A stretch of DNA of 64,000 nt from the NCBI GenBank assembly GCA_023091665.1, contig JALJCQ010000014.1, positions 1,116,001 through 1,180,000 of the forward strand, written 5' to 3'. Shown in pieces: positions 30,623 to 41,809 of the stretch. Under the pieces are notes generated by a model. The model saw only the letters and a list, made by a program, of their open reading frames with translations, was not told the origin of the DNA and did not search any database. This DNA is from Pythium myriotylum. Its lineage: Eukaryota > Oomycota > Peronosporomycetes > Pythiales > Pythiaceae. The position numbers and the translations under genes were made by a program. Every line of letters starts with the position of its first letter. The stretch's first letter is position 1.

Positions 30623-30957
30623 GGGGGCGAAGAACAGCACTGACGTCGGGCGGCGCGCGGAGGTTGCAGACCATCACTCTGCGGCAACCCCGAGAGCGGT
30701 TGGAAACAGGTTGAAAACAGGTTGGAAACGGTTTAAAACAGATCTATTGGCGCCAACGTGGGTGTCGGAAGCGAGCAGTTGGCGCGGACAGAGAGAGAGA
30801 GAGAGATGGGTACACTTTGACAGACGATTGCTTAAGAAAGTACGTTTGGCGCTCTTTTTCTCTCTCTCTCTCTCAAGAACGCTCCCCCTACACGAGAACC
30901 GCGGTTCCTTCACTGTCGAGACAGGGATGGCAGGTCATCCAGCTCTCGATGCTATCA
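30623..30957 (-). promoter_or_regulatory. RAD16-like promoter region
   Basis: Contains four near-copies of an 11-bp motif GGTTGGAAACA at 30698-30740, the 10-bp palindrome TTGGCGCCAA at 30747-30756 with a second TTGGCGC at 30779-30785 (these resemble E2F-type sites), a (GA)8 run at 30791-30806 and a (TC)7 run at 30861-30874. The last two are complementary and could pair. Function is inferred from position only. Confidence 0.4.
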
Positions 30958-31149
30958 ACTGGCGCACGCTGGTCTACTGTGACTGACCGATTGACCAAGA
31001 TACTACGCACTACATGAGGTTCCTCTTTGACAACATGTTAATTTGTTTTTTGCTCTTTTACTGCTGAAATGTGCACCTGCAGGTTTCCGGTGACGAGGGC
31101 CTCAACACTTTCAATCATCCAACTTCGTTATGACTGTGGTTTTTATCGC
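30958..31149. other. Relic of tannase-array spacer at the left array edge
   Basis: CTGGTCTACTGTGACTGACC and, after a gap, CTACGCACTA.ATGAGGTTCCTCT both occur here (30970-31030). They also occur, farther apart, within every spacer of the array (for example 34709-34835). This flank is therefore a diverged, shortened piece of the same repeat unit. Confidence 0.6.
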
Positions 31150-32769
31150 TCAGCCCTCGAGCGGCGTGTACGGCTCGAACCAGCTCTCGGCCGCCCACGG
31201 CTGCGTCAGCTTCGTGTAGAGCGCCGAGCCCTTGGTGTAGCTCGACGCGTCGTTGGCGTCGCCCGAGCCCGAGTACTTGGCCACGAACGGGTACGGGTAC
31301 AGCGGACGCGAGCGCTTGACCGACGAACCCGAGCCCGAGCTCACGACGACGGCGTCGGGCGCGGTCTTGGACTCGACCCACTTCTGCATGGGCGTCAAGA
31401 AGTCGAACGTCGAGAACCCATCGCCATCGCCGCAGTGGTACACGCCCGGCAGCAGGTACAGACGCTCAAAGGACTCGACCGCAGCCTGACCCATGTGCTT
31501 CTGGAGCGCCTCGTGGAAAGCGATGGTGCCACGCGGCGAGATGTGCGGGTCAGACCAGCCGTGGTAGAGGATGAGCTTGCCGCCGGCTTGCTTGAAGGCC
31601 GAGAGGTCCGAGCTGATGGCGTTGAAGAGCGGGTGACGCGCCTTCAGCTTGTCAACCGTGGCGACCGAGAACTCGAGGTCCTTGAGCGTGAAGTTGGGCA
31701 TGGGCTGCTCGAAGGCCAGGTACTTGAGCACCGACAGCGATGTGGACTCGCTCATGATGGAGCCGTTGCTCGACGGTGGCACGAAGACGCCCTGCCACGA
31801 CAGCTCCGAGCCGAACTGGGCCTCACCCACGGTCAGGTGCTGGCCGGTCTTGGTGTCCACGGGACCCTGGTAGATCTTGGCGATGGTCTCGACCTCAGCC
31901 GCCGTGAGGCACGCCGTGGTGTTCGTGGCGCCCGCAGCACACTGGATGGTCTTCGGGTCGAACTGGCACAGACGAGGGTCCGAGAGCAGACCGTCCTTGA
32001 GTCCGTCGAGCGCGTCACACGCGTTGATCACGGCGTTGTGGAGAACCGAGAGGCGCGAGCCGATGAGCGGGTGCGTGCCGTCGGCCGCCGTGTTGCTGAC
32101 GGCGAGCCATCCGTGGTGGAGCGTGTTCTGGAGCTGGAAGATGAAGGCGGGCGCACCGGCGACGATGCCGTCGAAGTCGTCCGGGTATCGCAGCGCCTCC
32201 ATGACGGCCTCGCGACCGCCGTCCGAGCAGCCACTGAAGTACGAGTACTTTTGTTCCTGTCCGTAGTAGGCCTTGATGAGCTTCTTGGCGGCGAGCGTGA
32301 CCCAGTGGTTGGCGCGGTAGGCGAAGTTGACGCGTCGGTCACGGACGAGTCCGAAGGTGCCGTCGTTGCCGCCGGCCATGTCGTTGCCAGCGACGACGAA
32401 CTGTCCCGTGCTGTCGGGCGAACCGCGGGCGACGCTGTTCATACCACAGAGTCCACCGCAGCCGGAGAAGAGGAAGCGCTGGGTCCAGGTCGTCTTGGGC
32501 AGCAGCACCGAGTAGCTCACGTTGGTGTTGAGCACGCCGTTGACAGCGCAGTAGGTGACGTTGCCGCTGGTGGTCTCGGTGGCCGAGGCAATGGTGCTGC
32601 CAGTGCCGCCGATGTCGGTGACGTCGACCTTGGCGAGGTCGGCGCAGGCGACGGTGGGTGCGACGACAGAGAGGCTGGCGAGTCCGCTGTCTGCGGTGGC
32701 GCGAGCGTGTGCGAGTGTAGCGACGGAAGCCGCCGACGCCAGTGTCGCTAGCGTCGTCGGGAGCTTCAT
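31150..32769 (-). CDS. Secreted tannase/feruloyl esterase, array copy 1
   Basis: Intronless, 539 residues. The start is the ATG at 32767-32769 because it opens a signal peptide (MKLPTTLATLASAASVATLA, cut near AHA); the 79 extra codons upstream are low-complexity 5' UTR. It belongs to the tannase and feruloyl esterase family, secreted serine hydrolases that cleave galloyl or hydroxycinnamoyl esters of plant material. The nucleophile lies in GCSDGGRE (Ser182), the acid in YHGWSDPHISP (Asp407) and the base in VYHCGDGDG (His445). Cys181 and Cys446 beside Ser and His fit the CS-D-HC disulfide motif of the family. CDALDGLKDGLLSDP (251-265) is the calcium-loop region. Many N-x-S/T sites. It differs from copies 2-7 in ending PYTPLEG rather than PYKPLEG. 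Substrate, tannin or ferulate, cannot be decided. Confidence 0.95.
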   Translation of the reverse strand: MKLPTTLATLASAASVATLAHARATADSGLASLSVVAPTVACADLAKVDVTDIGGTGSTIASATETTSGNVTYCAVNGVLNTNVSYSVLLPKTTWTQRFLFSGCGGLCGMNSVARGSPDSTGQFVVAGNDMAGGNDGTFGLVRDRRVNFAYRANHWVTLAAKKLIKAYYGQEQKYSYFSGCSDGGREAVMEALRYPDDFDGIVAGAPAFIFQLQNTLHHGWLAVSNTAADGTHPLIGSRLSVLHNAVINACDALDGLKDGLLSDPRLCQFDPKTIQCAAGATNTTACLTAAEVETIAKIYQGPVDTKTGQHLTVGEAQFGSELSWQGVFVPPSSNGSIMSESTSLSVLKYLAFEQPMPNFTLKDLEFSVATVDKLKARHPLFNAISSDLSAFKQAGGKLILYHGWSDPHISPRGTIAFHEALQKHMGQAAVESFERLYLLPGVYHCGDGDGFSTFDFLTPMQKWVESKTAPDAVVVSSGSGSSVKRSRPLYPYPFVAKYSGSGDANDASSYTKGSALYTKLTQPWAAESWFEPYTPLEG

Positions 32770-33156
32770 GGTTGTCGTTCGGGTTGAATGGACTTGTGGG
32801 ACCCGGGTGGTTGGGTAGAACGGTGGGTTGTTCTTGGTGGTGGTGGTGGTGGTGGTGTGTTCAGGAGACGCCAAATTGCGGAATGAGGAGGAGGTTTCCA
32901 GTGGCTCGAGTGTGGACACGGATGAGGGGATGAGGATGTGGATGTGGAGACGGCGTGTCCGTCCTCCCGTTGTATGCTCGATAGGAGACACGACACGACA
33001 CTGCACTGCCGAAGGCGATCGCAGATGTCAAGGGCTAGTTGGAGATCATCGACAGACAGAGCGTGGGCGGTCCATGGGTTGTGATTGTCGATTGTCACAC
33101 TGCGCTGCTGTAATAGTACGGGTTCGGCTGGCGCAGTCAGTATTACGTAGTCCGTG

Positions 33157-33213
<57 letters not shown>

Positions 33214-35450
33214 CACCGCACTACGGTAGTACTATCGCATCGCGTCCACGGGGGCGACTCAGTCGCATAAGAGTGATGAGACTCGTCGGGTGGGCCCGCG
33301 TGTGACAACGACAGGTCTGAGGCATGGCCCGGAGTCGCGAGTTGTGTCACACGTCACACGTCACTCGTCACACATCCCACTCACGGACGGGCCAGATGGG
33401 TAGGTCTGTTCAATGAGCCAGCCCACCGCATTGGGTACCTATACCGTATCGATAGCCGGCTGCTCCCCCTGCTTCCTGTTCGCGGTCTGTTCTTTCGGCG
33501 TGTGGCTGGGGCGAGCTAGTTAGCCGACGCATATGGGCCATATATCATGCAGCTATATCTACTCGTTGAGTCTGAGACTGGAACTGACGTTGCGACTCCC
33601 TTGGGGACAGTGGATCTCGGGCACAGCACGCAGTATTTTTGCGATCGTGTTTTGGGATCGTGGAGGTTGTCGGGGTTCTCGCCCTCAAGCAGGTGTCTGG
33701 TCTTGGTCTACTCAGTACAGTAGTATACCGTGTGGATGTGTAGTGCGTATCGACGAGTGGACGACACAAGAGCCGAAACTGCTGACAGTGGAGGTTGTAC
33801 ACATTCATGTTCGTCTGTACGGACAGACGCTCCTATAGATTTTCTTGTCATCCACTTGCACTCACTCTCGTGAAGTGCATACAGTAGCGCTTTACCTTGT
33901 TGTAGTGAGCTGAGCTGAGCTCGCTGTGCTTTGCTCGTACCGGTATTGTGGTCTGGACATGATGCAAAACGACAGCCGCTGGTGCGAAAAGCGTGTCGCC
34001 ACCGCCCCAACTCCAGTAACTCCAAACGAGACGCGCCAGCTGACGCGAGCTGCAGCGGTTGAGGCGTGCCATCAACGCTGACCACCTGACACCGCAACCT
34101 GGTGTGCATAGAAAAGACATCATCTTGGTTACAGTGTACTGCCGCCGGCACCTACCAGTGACCCACCTGTCTGCCTGTCACCTGTCTATCGCCTATCTGT
34201 CTGTCTGCGTCATGTCACCCACCCGCCATCGACAGGTTGATCATCGCCCGGATGGAGATGGAGGCGTGGCACCATGTGCGTTGGACCCGTGGCTCCTGAG
34301 GGGGCCAACGGGCTGCTCGATGGCGTGCAGCACACAGTCCAGTACACCTCTGTGTTCTGGTCGTGTAGTCCCGTCTCGAGTTGTTGTAGTTGTTGTTACT
34401 GCCACTGCCACGGCTACTGCCGCGCCATGGCGTCTTGTGGGTCTGCTTTGGTTTGAAAGTGCTTCGAAAGTGCTCCAAAATGCCTTGAAGTGCACGCCAA
34501 CGAGAGAATCCATGCCAACGAGAAGCATCTCGTAGGCGACTCTGTTTCTTAGTGCAGCGCATTGTGCTCTCGAGTGCATCACCGAGTCTATTTCGTTATC
34601 AATACCACTGGACGCGAGCGCGGCAGAAGAAACTCTTGTCGCCTTGGTCGTGTGGTTCTTCCGTCCCAAGAGACCACGAGCCGTCCTTCGCACGGCGACA
34701 CGAAAGCGCACCCTGGTCTACTGTGACTGACCGACTTTCTGACAGGCCATTAGGTCACTGATGTAAGCTTCCTCAATACAAAAAAAAAAAAGACTTTCTG
34801 GCAGGCCTACGTTCTACGCACTAAATGAGGTTCCTCTGTGTCAGCATGATCGTCCCGTGATCTTTCCAGACTCATCGATCGAGCTACTTGGTTGAGCTAT
34901 TGTGTGGATACATTCTCGAGGAACAGGAAGTATATGTCTTGTCCTTCCGATCGGTGCTGATTCGGTAAAGTGCGTAGAGCGACGTCTCCGATGTGAAGGG
35001 AAGTTGACGATGCTGAGCACGTGGACTACGTTGTACGAAGTGTATTGATTACATCTGAACAGCGAGGTTTATGCTCCTGATGGATACAGAAACTCATCAC
35101 CAGGAAGAGTTTCTGTCACATCGCGACTGATCGATCCTCATGTAGATGATCTAACTCAATCAGCCCCGTGCTGTCAAAGTCGCTATGCACAGCGAGCACG
35201 TGTGAGCATCGAAAACAAGAGTATCCAATAAACGAGTTCAAATCCACTATCTCCCAGTGATTTTGGTCAGTATTTAGTGTACTATGTATGTTCCATGGCG
35301 TGTTGGCGGAGATCTCGAATCTCTCACTGTCTCGCACACGATGTCATTTATTTTCTTTTGTCTTTGTTTTTCTTTCACTCCCGGTCTAACTGTCTTCCTC
35401 CCCCCTTGGGAGCGACCACCACCGCTCATGGAAAGTCAGAGCGTCCTTGC
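32770..35450. other. Array spacer 1
   Basis: Non-coding part of unit 1: 5' UTR and promoter of copy 1, then the 3' region of copy 2. Landmarks: a GTG-rich run near 32838-32858, (GTA)19 at 33157-33213, A12 at 34780-34791, and AATAAA on the - strand at 35347-35352, about 100 bp past the stop of copy 2. Short open frames on both strands lack any family signal and I do not call them genes. Confidence 0.7.
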
Positions 35451-37070
35451 TCAGCCCTCGAGCGGCTTGTACGGCTCGAACCAGCTCTCGGCCGCCCACG
35501 GCTGCGTCAGCTTCGTGTAGAGCGCCGAGCCCTTGGTGTAGCTCGACGCGTCGTTGGCGTCGCCCGAGCCCGAGTACTTGGCCACGAACGGGTACGGGTA
35601 CAGCGGACGCGAGCGCTTGACCGACGAACCCGAGCCCGAGCTCACGACGACGGCGTCGGGCGCGGTCTTGGACTCGACCCACTTCTGCATGGGCGTCAAG
35701 AAGTCGAACGTCGAGAACCCATCGCCATCGCCGCAGTGGTACACGCCCGGCAGCAGGTACAGACGCTCAAAGGACTCGACCGCAGCCTGACCCATGTGCT
35801 TCTGGAGCGCCTCGTGGAAAGCGATGGTGCCACGCGGCGAGATGTGCGGGTCAGACCAGCCGTGGTAGAGGATGAGCTTGCCGCCGGCTTGCTTGAAGGC
35901 CGAGAGGTCCGAGCTGATGGCGTTGAAGAGCGGGTGACGCGCCTTCAGCTTGTCAACCGTGGCGACCGAGAACTCGAGGTCCTTGAGCGTGAAGTTGGGC
36001 ATGGGCTGCTCGAAGGCCAGGTACTTGAGCACCGACAGCGATGTGGACTCGCTCATGATGGAGCCGTTGCTCGACGGTGGCACGAAGACGCCCTGCCACG
36101 ACAGCTCCGAGCCGAACTGGGCCTCACCCACGGTCAGGTGCTGGCCGGTCTTGGTGTCCACGGGACCCTGGTAGATCTTGGCGATGGTCTCGACCTCAGC
36201 CGCCGTGAGGCACGCCGTGGTGTTCGTGGCGCCCGCAGCACACTGGATGGTCTTCGGGTCGAACTGGCACAGACGAGGGTCCGAGAGCAGACCGTCCTTG
36301 AGTCCGTCGAGCGCGTCACACGCGTTGATCACGGCGTTGTGGAGAACCGAGAGGCGCGAGCCGATGAGCGGGTGCGTGCCGTCGGCCGCCGTGTTGCTGA
36401 CGGCGAGCCATCCGTGGTGGAGCGTGTTCTGGAGCTGGAAGATGAAGGCGGGCGCACCGGCGACGATGCCGTCGAAGTCGTCCGGGTATCGCAGCGCCTC
36501 CATGACGGCCTCGCGACCGCCGTCCGAGCAGCCACTGAAGTACGAGTACTTTTGTTCCTGTCCGTAGTAGGCCTTGATGAGCTTCTTGGCGGCGAGCGTG
36601 ACCCAGTGGTTGGCGCGGTAGGCGAAGTTGACGCGTCGGTCACGGACGAGTCCGAAGGTGCCGTCGTTGCCGCCGGCCATGTCGTTGCCAGCGACGACGA
36701 ACTGTCCCGTGCTGTCGGGCGAACCGCGGGCGACGCTGTTCATACCACAGAGTCCACCGCAGCCGGAGAAGAGGAAGCGCTGGGTCCAGGTCGTCTTGGG
36801 CAGCAGCACCGAGTAGCTCACGTTGGTGTTGAGCACGCCGTTGACAGCGCAGTAGGTGACGTTGCCGCTGGTGGTCTCGGTGGCCGAGGCAATGGTGCTG
36901 CCAGTGCCGCCGATGTCGGTGACGTCGACCTTGGCGAGGTCGGCGCAGGCGACGGTGGGTGCGACGACAGAGAGGCTGGCGAGTCCGCTGTCTGCGGTGG
37001 CGCGAGCGTGTGCGAGTGTAGCGACGGAAGCCGCCGACGCCAGTGTCGCTAGCGTCGTCGGGAGCTTCAT
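35451..37070 (-). CDS. Secreted tannase/feruloyl esterase, array copy 2
   Basis: 539 residues from the ATG at 37068-37070. Protein is identical to copy 1 except PYKPLEG for PYTPLEG near the C-terminus (AAG for ACG). Signal peptide, Ser182, Asp407 and His445 with the paired cysteines are all kept, so it should be active and secreted. The 3' flank differs from that of copy 1 and is the one shared by copies 2-7. Confidence 0.95.
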   Translation of the reverse strand: MKLPTTLATLASAASVATLAHARATADSGLASLSVVAPTVACADLAKVDVTDIGGTGSTIASATETTSGNVTYCAVNGVLNTNVSYSVLLPKTTWTQRFLFSGCGGLCGMNSVARGSPDSTGQFVVAGNDMAGGNDGTFGLVRDRRVNFAYRANHWVTLAAKKLIKAYYGQEQKYSYFSGCSDGGREAVMEALRYPDDFDGIVAGAPAFIFQLQNTLHHGWLAVSNTAADGTHPLIGSRLSVLHNAVINACDALDGLKDGLLSDPRLCQFDPKTIQCAAGATNTTACLTAAEVETIAKIYQGPVDTKTGQHLTVGEAQFGSELSWQGVFVPPSSNGSIMSESTSLSVLKYLAFEQPMPNFTLKDLEFSVATVDKLKARHPLFNAISSDLSAFKQAGGKLILYHGWSDPHISPRGTIAFHEALQKHMGQAAVESFERLYLLPGVYHCGDGDGFSTFDFLTPMQKWVESKTAPDAVVVSSGSGSSVKRSRPLYPYPFVAKYSGSGDANDASSYTKGSALYTKLTQPWAAESWFEPYKPLEG

Positions 37071-37457
37071 GGTTGTCGTTCGGGTTGAATGGACTTGTGG
37101 GACCCGGGTGGTTGGGTAGAACGGTGGGTTGTTCTTGGTGGTGGTGGTGGTGGTGGTGTGTTCAGGAGACGCCAAATTGCGGAATGAGGAGGAGGTTTCC
37201 AGTGGCTCGAGTGTGGACACGGATGAGGGGATGAGGATGTGGATGTGGAGACGGCGTGTCCGTCCTCCCGTTGTATGCTCGATAGGAGACACGACACGAC
37301 ACTGCACTGCCGAAGGCGATCGCAGATGTCAAGGGCTAGTTGGAGATCATCGACAGACAGAGCGTGGGCGGTCCATGGGTTGTGATTGTCGATTGTCACA
37401 CTGCGCTGCTGTAATAGTACGGGTTCGGCTGGCGCAGTCAGTATTACGTAGTCCGTG

Positions 37458-37514
<57 letters not shown>

Positions 37515-39751
37515 CACCGCACTACGGTAGTACTATCGCATCGCGTCCACGGGGGCGACTCAGTCGCATAAGAGTGATGAGACTCGTCGGGTGGGCCCGC
37601 GTGTGACAACGACAGGTCTGAGGCATGGCCCGGAGTCGCGAGTTGTGTCACACGTCACACGTCACTCGTCACACATCCCACTCACGGACGGGCCAGATGG
37701 GTAGGTCTGTTCAATGAGCCAGCCCACCGCATTGGGTACCTATACCGTATCGATAGCCGGCTGCTCCCCCTGCTTCCTGTTCGCGGTCTGTTCTTTCGGC
37801 GTGTGGCTGGGGCGAGCTAGTTAGCCGACGCATATGGGCCATATATCATGCAGCTATATCTACTCGTTGAGTCTGAGACTGGAACTGACGTTGCGACTCC
37901 CTTGGGGACAGTGGATCTCGGGCACAGCACGCAGTATTTTTGCGATCGTGTTTTGGGATCGTGGAGGTTGTCGGGGTTCTCGCCCTCAAGCAGGTGTCTG
38001 GTCTTGGTCTACTCAGTACAGTAGTATACCGTGTGGATGTGTAGTGCGTATCGACGAGTGGACGACACAAGAGCCGAAACTGCTGACAGTGGAGGTTGTA
38101 CACATTCATGTTCGTCTGTACGGACAGACGCTCCTATAGATTTTCTTGTCATCCACTTGCACTCACTCTCGTGAAGTGCATACAGTAGCGCTTTACCTTG
38201 TTGTAGTGAGCTGAGCTGAGCTCGCTGTGCTTTGCTCGTACCGGTATTGTGGTCTGGACATGATGCAAAACGACAGCCGCTGGTGCGAAAAGCGTGTCGC
38301 CACCGCCCCAACTCCAGTAACTCCAAACGAGACGCGCCAGCTGACGCGAGCTGCAGCGGTTGAGGCGTGCCATCAACGCTGACCACCTGACACCGCAACC
38401 TGGTGTGCATAGAAAAGACATCATCTTGGTTACAGTGTACTGCCGCCGGCACCTACCAGTGACCCACCTGTCTGCCTGTCACCTGTCTATCGCCTATCTG
38501 TCTGTCTGCGTCATGTCACCCACCCGCCATCGACAGGTTGATCATCGCCCGGATGGAGATGGAGGCGTGGCACCATGTGCGTTGGACCCGTGGCTCCTGA
38601 GGGGGCCAACGGGCTGCTCGATGGCGTGCAGCACACAGTCCAGTACACCTCTGTGTTCTGGTCGTGTAGTCCCGTCTCGAGTTGTTGTAGTTGTTGTTAC
38701 TGCCACTGCCACGGCTACTGCCGCGCCATGGCGTCTTGTGGGTCTGCTTTGGTTTGAAAGTGCTTCGAAAGTGCTCCAAAATGCCTTGAAGTGCACGCCA
38801 ACGAGAGAATCCATGCCAACGAGAAGCATCTCGTAGGCGACTCTGTTTCTTAGTGCAGCGCATTGTGCTCTCGAGTGCATCACCGAGTCTATTTCGTTAT
38901 CAATACCACTGGACGCGAGCGCGGCAGAAGAAACTCTTGTCGCCTTGGTCGTGTGGTTCTTCCGTCCCAAGAGACCACGAGCCGTCCTTCGCACGGCGAC
39001 ACGAAAGCGCACCCTGGTCTACTGTGACTGACCGACTTTCTGACAGGCCATTAGGTCACTGATGTAAGCTTCCTCAATACAAAAAAAAAAAAGACTTTCT
39101 GGCAGGCCTACGTTCTACGCACTAAATGAGGTTCCTCTGTGTCAGCATGATCGTCCCGTGATCTTTCCAGACTCATCGATCGAGCTACTTGGTTGAGCTA
39201 TTGTGTGGATACATTCTCGAGGAACAGGAAGTATATGTCTTGTCCTTCCGATCGGTGCTGATTCGGTAAAGTGCGTAGAGCGACGTCTCCGATGTGAAGG
39301 GAAGTTGACGATGCTGAGCACGTGGACTACGTTGTACGAAGTGTATTGATTACATCTGAACAGCGAGGTTTATGCTCCTGATGGATACAGAAACTCATCA
39401 CCAGGAAGAGTTTCTGTCACATCGCGACTGATCGATCCTCATGTAGATGATCTAACTCAATCAGCCCCGTGCTGTCAAAGTCGCTATGCACAGCGAGCAC
39501 GTGTGAGCATCGAAAACAAGAGTATCCAATAAACGAGTTCAAATCCACTATCTCCCAGTGATTTTGGTCAGTATTTAGTGTACTATGTATGTTCCATGGC
39601 GTGTTGGCGGAGATCTCGAATCTCTCACTGTCTCGCACACGATGTCATTTATTTTCTTTTGTCTTTGTTTTTCTTTCACTCCCGGTCTAACTGTCTTCCT
39701 CCCCCCTTGGGAGCGACCACCACCGCTCATGGAAAGTCAGAGCGTCCTTGC
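37071..39751. other. Array spacer 2
   Basis: Same content as spacer 1, with (GTA)19 at 37458-37514 and A12 at 39081-39092. No gene recognised. Confidence 0.7.
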
Positions 39752-41371
39752 TCAGCCCTCGAGCGGCTTGTACGGCTCGAACCAGCTCTCGGCCGCCCAC
39801 GGCTGCGTCAGCTTCGTGTAGAGCGCCGAGCCCTTGGTGTAGCTCGACGCGTCGTTGGCGTCGCCCGAGCCCGAGTACTTGGCCACGAACGGGTACGGGT
39901 ACAGCGGACGCGAGCGCTTGACCGACGAACCCGAGCCCGAGCTCACGACGACGGCGTCGGGCGCGGTCTTGGACTCGACCCACTTCTGCATGGGCGTCAA
40001 GAAGTCGAACGTCGAGAACCCATCGCCATCGCCGCAGTGGTACACGCCCGGCAGCAGGTACAGACGCTCAAAGGACTCGACCGCAGCCTGACCCATGTGC
40101 TTCTGGAGCGCCTCGTGGAAAGCGATGGTGCCACGCGGCGAGATGTGCGGGTCAGACCAGCCGTGGTAGAGGATGAGCTTGCCGCCGGCTTGCTTGAAGG
40201 CCGAGAGGTCCGAGCTGATGGCGTTGAAGAGCGGGTGACGCGCCTTCAGCTTGTCAACCGTGGCGACCGAGAACTCGAGGTCCTTGAGCGTGAAGTTGGG
40301 CATGGGCTGCTCGAAGGCCAGGTACTTGAGCACCGACAGCGATGTGGACTCGCTCATGATGGAGCCGTTGCTCGACGGTGGCACGAAGACGCCCTGCCAC
40401 GACAGCTCCGAGCCGAACTGGGCCTCACCCACGGTCAGGTGCTGGCCGGTCTTGGTGTCCACGGGACCCTGGTAGATCTTGGCGATGGTCTCGACCTCAG
40501 CCGCCGTGAGGCACGCCGTGGTGTTCGTGGCGCCCGCAGCACACTGGATGGTCTTCGGGTCGAACTGGCACAGACGAGGGTCCGAGAGCAGACCGTCCTT
40601 GAGTCCGTCGAGCGCGTCACACGCGTTGATCACGGCGTTGTGGAGAACCGAGAGGCGCGAGCCGATGAGCGGGTGCGTGCCGTCGGCCGCCGTGTTGCTG
40701 ACGGCGAGCCATCCGTGGTGGAGCGTGTTCTGGAGCTGGAAGATGAAGGCGGGCGCACCGGCGACGATGCCGTCGAAGTCGTCCGGGTATCGCAGCGCCT
40801 CCATGACGGCCTCGCGACCGCCGTCCGAGCAGCCACTGAAGTACGAGTACTTTTGTTCCTGTCCGTAGTAGGCCTTGATGAGCTTCTTGGCGGCGAGCGT
40901 GACCCAGTGGTTGGCGCGGTAGGCGAAGTTGACGCGTCGGTCACGGACGAGTCCGAAGGTGCCGTCGTTGCCGCCGGCCATGTCGTTGCCAGCGACGACG
41001 AACTGTCCCGTGCTGTCGGGCGAACCGCGGGCGACGCTGTTCATACCACAGAGTCCACCGCAGCCGGAGAAGAGGAAGCGCTGGGTCCAGGTCGTCTTGG
41101 GCAGCAGCACCGAGTAGCTCACGTTGGTGTTGAGCACGCCGTTGACAGCGCAGTAGGTGACGTTGCCGCTGGTGGTCTCGGTGGCCGAGGCAATGGTGCT
41201 GCCAGTGCCGCCGATGTCGGTGACGTCGACCTTGGCGAGGTCGGCGCAGGCGACGGTGGGTGCGACGACAGAGAGGCTGGCGAGTCCGCTGTCTGCGGTG
41301 GCGCGAGCGTGTGCGAGTGTAGCGACGGAAGCCGCCGACGCCAGTGTCGCTAGCGTCGTCGGGGGCTTCAT
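39752..41371 (-). CDS. Secreted tannase/feruloyl esterase, array copy 3
   Basis: 539 residues from the ATG at 41369-41371. Differs from copy 2 by L3P in the signal peptide (MKPPTT), a change shared only with copy 6, together with a shared A for G in the 5' UTR near 41392. The mature enzyme matches copy 2 and all catalytic residues are present. The signal peptide keeps its hydrophobic core, so export is probably unaffected. Confidence 0.95.
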   Translation of the reverse strand: MKPPTTLATLASAASVATLAHARATADSGLASLSVVAPTVACADLAKVDVTDIGGTGSTIASATETTSGNVTYCAVNGVLNTNVSYSVLLPKTTWTQRFLFSGCGGLCGMNSVARGSPDSTGQFVVAGNDMAGGNDGTFGLVRDRRVNFAYRANHWVTLAAKKLIKAYYGQEQKYSYFSGCSDGGREAVMEALRYPDDFDGIVAGAPAFIFQLQNTLHHGWLAVSNTAADGTHPLIGSRLSVLHNAVINACDALDGLKDGLLSDPRLCQFDPKTIQCAAGATNTTACLTAAEVETIAKIYQGPVDTKTGQHLTVGEAQFGSELSWQGVFVPPSSNGSIMSESTSLSVLKYLAFEQPMPNFTLKDLEFSVATVDKLKARHPLFNAISSDLSAFKQAGGKLILYHGWSDPHISPRGTIAFHEALQKHMGQAAVESFERLYLLPGVYHCGDGDGFSTFDFLTPMQKWVESKTAPDAVVVSSGSGSSVKRSRPLYPYPFVAKYSGSGDANDASSYTKGSALYTKLTQPWAAESWFEPYKPLEG

Positions 41372-41758
41372 GGTTGTCGTTCGGGTTGAATGAACTTGTG
41401 GGACCCGGGTGGTTGGGTAGAACGGTGGGTTGTTCTTGGTGGTGGTGGTGGTGGTGGTGTGTTCAGGAGACGCCAAATTGCGGAATGAGGAGGAGGTTTC
41501 CAGTGGCTCGAGTGTGGACACGGATGAGGGGATGAGGATGTGGATGTGGAGACGGCGTGTCCGTCCTCCCGTTGTATGCTCGATAGGAGACACGACACGA
41601 CACTGCACTGCCGAAGGCGATCGCAGATGTCAAGGGCTAGTTGGAGATCATCGACAGACAGAGCGTGGGCGGTCCATGGGTTGTGATTGTCGATTGTCAC
41701 ACTGCGCTGCTGTAATAGTACGGGTTCGGCTGGCGCAGTCAGTATTACGTAGTCCGTG

Positions 41759-41809
<51 letters not shown>

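Noticed and set aside
32770..33006. 79-codon N-terminal extension of the tannase frames, with a poly-Thr run
   Set aside because: Would bury the signal peptide behind a low-complexity leader; copy 7 has a different extension, so the region is best read as 5' UTR.
32770..35450. Possible small genes in the array spacer (for example 158 codons at 34059-34535 and 156 codons on - at 34241-34711)
   Set aside because: They overlap each other on opposite strands, include low-complexity stretches such as a poly-Thr or poly-Val run from simple repeats, and show no domain. Conservation between units means nothing here because all spacer DNA is conserved.
35277..37052. Open frames of 560-599 codons on the strand opposite each tannase copy (also 31069-32751, 39578-41353, 43871-45646, 48169-49944, 52470-54245, 56768-58567, and 60965-62659 on -)
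   Set aside because: They are antisense shadows of the esterase genes. The tannase frames carry the signal peptide and catalytic motifs, while the antisense products are Arg/Val/Glu-rich with no family features and stay open because of strong GC3 codon bias.
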